A stretch of 64,000 nucleotides of DNA from Bagarius yarrelli (Eukaryota > Chordata > Actinopteri > Siluriformes > Sisoridae). The notes under the pieces are model-generated. The model was not told where the DNA came from. It saw only the letters and a program-made list of their open reading frames with translations, and searched no databases. A program made the translations under genes and the position numbers. Of the stretch, positions 56,392 through 64,000 are shown piece by piece (the stretch's first letter is position 1; each line of letters starts with the position of its first letter). The DNA is taken from the NCBI GenBank assembly GCA_005784505.1, contig VCAZ01000149.1:17501-81500 (forward strand), given 5' to 3'.

Positions 56392-59300
56392 TCACAGTGC
56401 AGACGGGTTCCTGTTCCACTGTTCAAGGACCGTCATGTTGAGGTTGCCGAATTTCCAATGCTGACTCGGAGATGCTGGATCACACACGCTCATAAAAATT
56501 CGCTTATCAGTTGGGTCACTGTCCACACAGCTGTTACTGACCGGGTGAAACAGAGTGTAGTCCTAAACACACACACAGGGACACAAACACACTCAGAAAA
56601 AGAACTACGAATAGCAACTCTTAGTGCAGGGGTGGGCAATCTTGGTCCTGGAGGACCGGTGTCCTGCAGAGTTTAGCTCCAACCTTAATCAAACACACCC
56701 AAACCAACTAATCAAGATCTTGCTAGGTGTACTTAAAACTTACAGGTAAATGTGTTAGGGCAAGTTTAAGCTAAACTCTGCAGGACACCGGCCCTCCCGG
56801 ACCAAGATTGCCCACCAGGGTGTGTGTAAGGTGTTTTAGGGTGTGTGTAAGTGCAAAATGTACCTTCCTGTATCTCCACAGCTGGTTGCCCTTCATGCCG
56901 TGACAGTTGTACAGTGTGAGTGGGCTGTTAACTGAAACAGCGTCTAAACACACTTTCTTTGTGTGTAAAGGATCTCCAACCCTGATGTCCTCCCGCCACC
57001 CAAAAGTAAAAACCTGCACACAGACACGAGGATTGTGTTAATTACCAGCTACAGTGAGGGAAAAATATTTGATTTCCTGATGATTTTTTGCCCACTGACA
57101 AAGAAAAGATCAGTCTATAATTTTAATAGAAGGTTTAGTCTAACAGTGAGAGACAGAATAACAACAAAAACATTAAGAAAAACACATTTTGCAAGTCATA
57201 AAATGACTCTCTAAAAGAACTCTCTAAAAGGGACAATAATAAAGGGAGTGCTCATAATCCCAGTTTGTTTCCTGTATAATAGTCACCCGTCCACAGAAGC
57301 AATTAATCAACCAGATTCCAAACTTCTCACCATGGCCAAAACCAAAGAGCTGTCCAAGGATGCCAGGAACAATACTGTAAATGTACACAAAACTTGACAA
57401 TTGCCAAGCAGCTCGGTGACAAGATGACAACAGTTGGTGCGATTATTCAAAAATGGAAGAAACTAATAACTGGTAAACTCCACTATTCTCGGGCACCATG
57501 CAAAATCTCACTTTGTGGAGTTTTAATGATCATAAGAACGCTGTCAATAATCTCAGTGCAGCAAAAGGTCCCCCTGCTCAAGAAAGCAGATGGACAGGCC
57601 CGTCTGAATTTTGCTAATGAACATCTGAATGATTTAGAAAAGAACTGGGTAAACGTGAAGGGGTCAGATTAGACCAAAATTGGGCCTTGTCATCAACTCA
57701 ACTCGACATGTTTGGGGAGGAGAAATGCTGCCTATAACTCCAAGAGCACCATCATAAACATAGAGGTGGGAACATTACGCGTTACAGGTGTTTTGCAGCT
57801 AAGAGAGACAGGACAACATTACTGCATCAAAAGGACAATAAACTGAGCCATCTACAGTCGAATCTTGGATGAGAACCTCATACATAGGAGTTTCTCAGGA
57901 TCCTGGAGTGGTGTAGGGATCTTAAAATCCTTCTTGAGATGTCACTATATCCCTCACTGTGTATAGTGATGTTTACTGGCCTTATAGAGGCTTTAGTCTG
58001 ATTCCCTTTGGGGGAAATTTTTCCTGGATAGGGACCATGTTTCAGAAAGGCTTTGAAATTAGCAACAGCTAAACAGCTGTCTGTTAACAGACGGCAGCGC
58101 TGTTCATCGCGAGTGTGTAAGAAACAGAAAGTGGACAGGAAGTGAACAGGAAGTGGAATTCACCTGTGCACGATTCCACAGAGCATCATCTCGACCTTTT
58201 ACACACGGCTCCAGTCTGAGAGGAGAACCAGACAAGTGTTTACTCTCCATACACAGACCACTGCCCACGTTACGCAGCTGTAACACACATACACACACGC
58301 CATAGTAAAGTAGCTTAGCAAATTAAACCATTTATTTGTGTGTGGGTGTGTATGTACCTCCCCCCAGGCAGCAGCAGGGGGCTCCACAGCGGGGTAATAG
58401 CGCTGTAAGTCCCATGCCACGTCAGTCATGAACCAATGAAAGCTCTTACAGCTCAGTCGGAGGCGGAGCTCTTTCTGTGCACTCACATCTCCCACAGACA
58501 GGGGGCGATAGTCTGGACGCCGCTGATAAATATACTCTGCATACTCATCCATCCACACCTCTGCCACTCGCTTCAGGTTCTAGAGAGAGGAGAGTAAGAG
58601 AGAGAGAAAGAGAAAATGCAAAAGAGAGTGAAAGAAAGGAAAAAAGCGAGAAAGAGAAAAAACAAGAGACAAAGAGAAAAAGCAAAAGAAAGAGTAAGAG
58701 AAAAAGCGAGAGAGAAAGAGAAAAAGTGAGAACGAGAAAACGCACGAGAGAAAAAGTGAGAAAGAGTAAAAGAAAGAGAGTGAGAGGAAGAGATGAAAAA
58801 AACCCCAGAGAGAGACACACACAGAGAAGGTGTTAAAAAGAAAAATGAAGACACACCAGTGAGGAAAGGTAGAAAGACAGAGTAACTGTCAGCACATGTT
58901 TATTAGTGTGTAATAATGTGTGTGTGTGTGTGTGTGAGTGAACAGTAATGTTAGTCATTAGTCAGTAATTGCACAGGATCAGTGTTTCACTTAACAGCAC
59001 TGGAGTCCCTGTTACTCCAGCAGACTCAACACAATGAAGCTCATTAACAGCAAATTAATTGATATTCCACACACACACACAAACACACACACCCTTACAT
59101 ACACTGAAGGGTGTATACTCTTACCCTAGACAGGCTCACTCCTCCAGGCACACTGTAGGGAACAAACTTTCTGTAAATATGACCGACCCGAGAGCAGGGA
59201 ATGTCCTCCATACGACCGCCACACATCCATACCTACACACACGCACACAGACACAAACCTCTGAGAAACTCAGTAGAAGATCAGAATCAAATTAAATTTC

Positions 59301-61737
59301 CCCTGATAGGAAACAGAATATGTACACTGTTAGCAATCGCATACCTTGAAAGAAATCTCATACTGTTCTCCTCCCCAGATTTCCAGTCCCGTATCATATC
59401 CCCCCAACTCCCAAAACCACTTCCTGTCTACAGCAAACAGCCCACCAGCCATAACTGGAGACCTAAAACACACACACACTAATTAACTTACTAGAACAGT
59501 ATACTAATAGAAGCTGATGTATGTGATAATGCAGTATGCTATGCCACAGTGCATTGTGGGGGAAAATCCCCTCATGATGAGGATTGTGAACAGATGCATG
59601 TCTTTACACATATTGGTCTGTATTGTAGGGCAGTGTAGTATGTAGTATAGTGTGTTTGTTGTGTGGTGTACAGTAGTGATTAGTTTATAATAGTGTAGTG
59701 TGTAGTGTATAGTTGAGTAGTCTATTGCGGTGTAATGTGTAGTTTTATGTAGTGTATACTGTTGTGTAGTGTTACATAGCATAGGGTTCTAAATGTTTAG
59801 TGTGTAATGTCGTCCGGTGTGTATAGTGTATAGCGGTATGTAGTGTAGCGTTAGTGTGTAGCATTGTGTAATGTAGTGTTGTTTATTGTATTGTTTTTTT
59901 GTTGGATAGTGAAGTATCATGTTGTGTAATATAATGTCGTGTAGTGTCGTGTGTTGTGTAGTATAGTGTATTATTGTGTGTAATATAATGTTGTGTGGTA
60001 TAGTGTTGTGTGATACAATGTTGTATAGAGTAGTGCGTTGTAGTGTGGTATAGTGTTGTGTAGTATTATGTTATGTTGTATTGTATTGTGTACTGTAGCA
60101 TAATGTGGTGCTGTGTACTACAGTATAGTGTAGTGCTTGTTTGTTTATTTCAGTTTAAAGCCATATTAGCAACTGTGGCTATTTAATGGCCCCTTATTCC
60201 TACTCCTAGGGGAGGAGCTTTGACTGCGAGAGGTTGGGGCTTGCTTTAGTTCCACATCTTTAGGGTTTCCATTCTTAGTTTCTTTTCAACTTGTTTATTG
60301 TTGGCAGATGGTTTTTAATGATTCCTTCTTTTCTTCCGATGGTTGGGAGTGATCTGGCATAACTGAAATGACACTGGCTAAGGATTGGCTTTGGGTACTG
60401 CCATTTTTGCTTTTATTTGTAGCTGTTGCCTTTTTGTTTCTGTAAATTAATTGTGACTAATCTTTGGTCACGCAGATTAAATCTGCAGTCAGGGGGTTTC
60501 ACAACAGGGGCAAAAGTTTGTTGGAACTTGAATGTAGGATGACCTTCCGCCTGTTTTCTTGCTTTTAGATAACTCATCTTTTTAGTGGCTCTGATTCCTT
60601 GGATTTCTTGTTCCTTAACCCATACAGGGTGAGCTTTGGATGGAGCTGCTTGGTTCCCTGAGCAGTTGCAGCATTTTGGTGATCTTCTCCACAATGAGAA
60701 CAAAGTGAGTTGTTTTTACATCCTGCAAAACCATAACTAAACTTCGGGCAATGGAAACATCTCATAGAGTTAGGGATGTATTTATCCACAGGCACTCTCA
60801 AGTATCCAACCAAGTTTTTTTCCTGGGAGTTTTTGCAGATTGTCTTTATTGTTCTAGCTTCCTTTTTCAAATGTATTCTCTTCAAGTGTGTTATCCTTTG
60901 TTGTTTTAATTCAGAGGCTATATTCTTCCATATCATGCAGATCTCCTGTATGGATTACACCTTTACAACTATTCAGATAAGGATGAGGGAAGGTCTGCAC
61001 CGAAACTTCTGCTAATGTACTGTGGTGCAACAAGTTTTGTTGAATGAACACTGAATAGTTTTGATGAGATTTTTTAGAACATACAACCAAGATCTGGCCA
61101 GACCTCAATTTTGTAACATCTTTAACTTCCCTTGCTATTCTAGTGTAGTGTACTGCGTAGTATAGTGTAGGGTTGTATTGTGTAGTGTAGTATAGTGTAG
61201 TTATATTGTGGTGTAGTGTAGTATAGTGTGGTGTAGTGTAGTATAGTGTGGTGTAGTATAGTGTTGTTTAGTACAGTGCGGTGTAGTATAGTGTTGTGTA
61301 GTTATAATGTTGTGTAGTATAGTACAGTGCACTGTTGTATTTTGTAGTTTTGTGCAGTATAGTGCGTGCTAGTGTGCTATTGTGTAGTGTCTTAATCCCT
61401 AATTGCTCAGTTGTAAAACAAGAAATATGTAAGTCGCTCTCGATAAGGGCGTCTGCCAAATGCTGCAAATGTAAATGTAAATGTGTGGTATAGTGCGGTG
61501 TAGTAAAGTAAAGTGTGAAGTCGTGTAGTATAATGCGGTGTAGTTTCTTACTCGAACGGTTCACTCGGGTCGTTGTTCTGCAGTTCGGGTGGAATAGGGA
61601 TGCGTTTGTAGAACATCTCCCAGTCAAACACTCCGCGCATGGCATCTCCTGCCTGAGTCTCATAACCGAAGTTGTCATGATCGATCACATCAATCATCGG
61701 GCACACAATCGTCTTACGATTCTGAGCAATACGATCT

Positions 61738-61792
<55 letters not shown>

Positions 61793-62100
61793 CTCTGAGA
61801 CCTCACACACAGTGCTGAGCAGTTTTGAGAGTGTGTGTGTGTGTGTGTCTTACCCAGCAGCGGGGGTAGCCAGTTGACGTTGGCCTCACAGTGCGAGTCA
61901 AGGAATGTGATGACCTGCCCTGTAGCGAGTGATGCCCCCAATAGTCTGGTTCTGATCAAACCCTCACGCTTCTGAGTGCGAAGGATTCGTACTTTCGACA
62001 GTCGAGACATGTACTCCTCCAACGGAGCCTTCAGGTGCTCTGTCCCGGAACAACACACAACTCTTAGGTCACACTCAAACTCCAAAAGCCTGCTGAGAGC

Positions 62101-62150
<50 letters not shown>

Positions 62151-63394
62151 CTGTACCTCGGTCACTGAAATCGTCTACGAGGATGATCTCGGCGATGAGT
62201 TCAGGGGGCGAGCGGTTTAGAACGCTGTGTACAGTGCGAAGTAGCGAACTCCAGCCCTCGTTATGGAATGGAATAATGATGCTGGTGTTGGGGAGGTTCT
62301 CAGCATACAGCTTGTGTTTACAGCTATACACACACACACACACATACACACACATACATTAATCCTAAAGTTAAAAACTTTAAAGTGGGTGTAAAAATGA
62401 CTGCAGTAGGTGTGTTTCTTGTGCAGTGGGTATGTCTTGTGTGTCATGCGCATGTCTCAGTGGGAGTGTGTTGTTCAGAATCTGAATTTAAATTAGATTG
62501 CGACAGTGCAGATCTGCGTGAGCAAGAAAAGGAAAAATAATTATCACTAATAGACACAAGTAAGCAAAGGTTTAGTTTATAAGAGCCAAAGTGTATAAAG
62601 TTTGTTGCACCAAATTCTATATTCGGAAACATGACTAACATGGAGCAACATATTATGCGATTCCACTCAGAGCGGGGGAAACCAACTCCCCCTCCGGCTG
62701 CTACCAGTTTCGCTCAAACAACCCTCAAACAAGTAGCAAAGCTTCCACCAGAATTCCTAAAAGGCGAAGTAAATTACTCGATCAGTGGCGAGTTTTATTG
62801 CTTACAGGACTTGTGCCCGTTCTGCTTCGTGGATAACATAGGGTTTCGTGCACTGTTGCAGGTGCTTGAGCAAAGGTACAGTGTGTCCCTACAGCATTAT
62901 TTCAGTGTTTTTCATTACTGTTATAATAATCTGACCTTTTGATGTTTCATTCAGAGCTTGTTTATCCTGAACACAACTTTGGTAATAAAATAAATTTTTC
63001 AAAATAGATCACATTGTTATACAGAAATTCCAACTATAAACAAAAAGCAAAGAAAGTTTAATTCTGGTTAAAAAGTTGTAAACATGTATTTACACAGCAG
63101 AAGAGATGAAAAAAGTGTAGATTAAGAATCGTTTTGAAATTAGAGCCAGAATCGGAATCAGATCGTAAAATACCTGAAGATTTCCACCCCTAGTGTTGTG
63201 TGCAGTAGGCGTTTGTTGTGTACAATGGGTGTGTGTTGTGTGACCTGTTCCTCACTTTGGGTGGCGGATGTCAGGCAAGGATCTGTTGAGAGATATTCTG
63301 TCACTGACGTAAATGTTGAAGCCGTTCTCTCTGTACGCCTGATCCACCCGGTCAGCATCATTTAGTGGAAAAGCTTTACCCTGCTCTCCATTTC
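56392..63394 (-). CDS. galnt10: Polypeptide N-acetylgalactosaminyltransferase 10 (5' part outside window)
   Basis: Golgi type II enzyme of family GT27 that transfers GalNAc to Ser/Thr of mucin-type peptides, with a preference for already glycosylated substrates. Exons in the window: 63256-63394, 62157-62323, 61854-62039, 61552-61735, 59345-59462, 59125-59232, 58358-58579, 58164-58277, 56864-57013, 56392-56562; phases agree. They encode about 519 residues; the cytosolic tail, membrane anchor and stem exons lie beyond 64,000. Seen in order: SIIIPFHNEGWSSLLRTVHS, VDDFSDR, KREGLIRTRLLGAS, the DSH metal-binding motif in FLDSHCEANVNWLPP, the Gal/GalNAc-T motif ending GLEIWGGEQYEISFKVW, then a ricin-type lectin domain with three repeats (GSGLCMESK, CLDAVSVN, NSCVDSDPTD). 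RRPDYRPLSVGDVSAQK identifies GALNT10 rather than GALNT7. Introns hold a MITE, a Tc1 remnant, a LINE fragment, a hAT fragment and tandem repeats. Confidence 0.95.
56627..56816. mobile_element. Foldback MITE in galnt10 last intron
   Basis: The left arm CAGGGGTGGGCAATCTTGGT...CTGCAGAGTTTAGCT and the right arm AGCTAAACTCTGCAG...ACCAAGATTGCCCACC are inverted repeats of about 50 bp. Only about 90 bp separate them. There is no coding capacity. The CAGGGGTGGGCAA end and the arms resemble a common hAT-type fish MITE; I saw no clean target duplication. Confidence 0.8.
57051..57780 (+). mobile_element. Degraded Tc1/mariner-like transposon
   Basis: It begins CAGTGAGGGAAAAATATTTG, followed by GCCCACTGACAAAGAAA and the AACAGTGAGAGACAGAATA-type segment seen in fish Tc1-like inverted ends. 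A transposase remnant follows with peptide pieces such as IIQKWKKL and ARLNFANEHL in broken frames, so it is inactive. The right inverted end is not found. It lies in the galnt10 intron between 57,013 and 58,164, opposite to the gene. Confidence 0.8.
58582..58790. repeat. GA-rich low-complexity tract beside a galnt10 exon
   Basis: AGAGAAAAAGCGAGAGAGAAA-like irregular purine repeat that begins at the acceptor of exon 58358-58579. On the gene's strand it is a 200-bp polypyrimidine tract leading into the splice site. Confidence 0.9.
59630..60140. repeat. TAGTGTAGTATAGTGTTGTG tandem repeat, left half
   Basis: Degenerate 5-12 bp units of GTGTAGTATAGTGTTGT. The same sequence type resumes at 61,138 after a LINE fragment. 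Confidence 0.85.
60150..61135 (-). pseudogene. LINE ORF1 fragment with CCHC zinc knuckles
   Basis: Reverse-strand frames encode a nucleic-acid-binding ORF1 of the non-LTR retrotransposon kind. Pieces include KDVTKLRSGQILVVCSKKS, HPYLNSCKGVI, IPNSMRCFHCPKFSYGFAGC, CSHCGEDHQNA and KCCNCSGNQAAPSKAHPVW, followed by NKKSKESEP in one frame and EIQGIRATKKMSYLKARK in another. The zinc-knuckle spacing C-x2-C-x4-H/S-x4-C is partly kept, but the frame is broken between 60,700 and 60,570, so no intact protein is made. No reverse transcriptase is seen. It is a truncated insertion within a galnt10 intron and is not a host gene. Confidence 0.75.
61138..61385. repeat. TAGTGTAGTATAGTGTTGTG tandem repeat, right half
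   Basis: Same composition and unit as 59,630-60,140. Together they look like one array split by the LINE fragment. Confidence 0.85.
61391..61483 (+). mobile_element. SINE tail-only copy
   Basis: CTTAATCCCTAATTGCTCAG, GTAAGTCGCTCTCGATAAGG, GCGTCTGCCAAATGCTGCAA and ATGTAAATGTAAAT match the 3' part of the SINE at 13,871. The tRNA-like head is absent. Confidence 0.75.
61740..61789. repeat. (CA)n microsatellite abutting a galnt10 acceptor
   Basis: On the gene's strand this is (TG)25 followed by TTTAG, directly before the exon that starts at 61,735. Confidence 0.95.
62104..62149. repeat. (GT)n microsatellite in a short galnt10 intron
   Basis: A 46-bp run in the 117-bp intron between exons 62157-62323 and 61854-62039; it fills over a third of the intron. 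Confidence 0.95.
62631..62945 (+). pseudogene. hAT-type transposase fragment
   Basis: A 103-codon plus-strand frame reads NMEQHIMRFHSERGKP, TTSFAQTTLKQVAKLPP, then DLCPFCFVDNIGFRALLQ and VLEQRYSVSLQHYFS. The DL-P-x-VDN-GF-LL--LE-RY order is typical of hAT transposases between the BED zinc finger and the catalytic core. The rest of the transposase is missing, so it is a decayed piece. It lies in a galnt10 intron on the opposite strand. Confidence 0.75.
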
Positions 63395-64000
63395 CTTTAA
63401 ACACACAAACAATAACCATGAACGGTAACCTTTAACCATAATTATTAATACTGTTAATAATCAGAACATTGTATACATTAAAAACAACAATCACTACCAA
63501 TAAGTCAAATATTATGAAGAAGTGATCCAGTGATTGAGTTTGTGGTTGAGCTAACGATTGGGTGGGATCGAATAAGCATTTGTGTGAGTGATTGAGTAAG
63601 CGGTCAAGTGTGTGGTTGTGTGTGTGTGAGATTGAGGGCGTAATTGGTTGAGGGAGTGATTGGCCGAGTGATTGGCTGAGTGAGTGATCAAGTGAGCGGC
63701 TGGGTGAGGGATCGAGTGAGGGATCAAGTGAGTGGTCGAGTTAGCGATCGAGTAAGGTGTCAAGTGAGTGGCCAAGTGAGGAATCGAGTGGGTGGCCAAG
63801 TGAGGGGTCGAGTAAGTGGCCGAGTGAGGGGTCGAGTGAGGAATTGAGTGAGTGCTGATGTTGCATCATCTCATAAGGTTTCTACTGGACACATTGTCCT
63901 TCACAGCCTGAGACTCCAGGTAAACACCCGGTTTTATCTTGATCCTCCATCACGATCACAAAGAAATGCATGTTATTAGTTTTTCACTGAGGATGACTCT
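63395..64000. other. galnt10 intron with minisatellite; no exon seen to the window end
   Basis: A degenerate array of GAGTGAGTGATCGAGTGAG words fills 63,540-63,850. I see no match to the stem-region exons of GALNT10 in the last 150 bases. Confidence 0.7.

Noticed and set aside
57394..57672. A 92-codon plus-strand frame as a host gene
   Set aside because: It is a broken piece of a Tc1-like transposase inside a transposon remnant.
60574..60936. Retroviral gag as the source of the CCHC knuckles
   Set aside because: No LTRs, protease or reverse transcriptase are seen, and the KGVI...RCFHC...KCCNCSG layout fits non-LTR ORF1 better.
60413..61108. Zinc-knuckle protein frames on the minus strand as a host gene
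   Set aside because: The order of motifs is that of a LINE ORF1, the frames are broken, and there is no intron-exon structure or neighbour support.

Overview
This is eukaryotic, vertebrate nuclear DNA, almost certainly from a teleost fish. Genes are split by GT-AG introns, CA/TG microsatellites are very dense, and the mobile DNA is of fish type (tRNA-derived SINE, Tc1-like and hAT-like elements, a LINE ORF1 fragment). An otophysan such as a catfish or cyprinid is my guess; the species cannot be fixed from the sequence alone.

Layout. Positions 1-21,381 hold no recognisable gene, only microsatellites, minisatellites and repeat fragments. Six protein genes follow: macroh2a1 (minus, 21,382-25,526, with both mutually exclusive macro-domain exons), faxdc2 (plus, 27,299-30,321), larp1 (minus, 32,604-42,993, 19 coding exons), hpgd (plus, 45,806-48,743, 7 coding exons), sap30l (minus, 52,735-54,220, 4 exons) and galnt10 (minus, 56,392-63,394 and continuing beyond the window; its last 10 coding exons are present). 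I rebuilt the exons by joining homologous reading-frame pieces at GT/AG sites and checking that the phases agree. The predicted lengths fit the families: macroH2A1 367 or 364 aa, FAXDC2 350 aa, LARP1 981 aa, SAP30L about 180 aa.

The genes are not one pathway. They are a chromatin histone variant, an ER lipid hydroxylase-like protein, a translation regulator of TOP mRNAs, a prostaglandin dehydrogenase, a Sin3-HDAC subunit and a Golgi O-glycosylation enzyme. What unites them is conserved gene order: GALNT10, SAP30L, LARP1 and FAXDC2 are neighbours on human 5q33, and macroH2A1 is on human 5q31 beside PITX1. The 3' side of macroh2a1 therefore probably faces pitx1, and the 21-kb gene-free flank is a candidate pitx1 regulatory landscape, the position of the stickleback Pel pelvic enhancer.

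The most striking local anomalies are these. A perfect 38-bp tandem duplication at the end of hpgd removes the ancestral stop codon from frame and adds 44 codons that run past the poly(A) signal. hpgd occupies the place that HAND1 has in mammals. (TG)n runs lie directly against many 3' splice sites. Several large minisatellites are present, one of them split by a LINE fragment.
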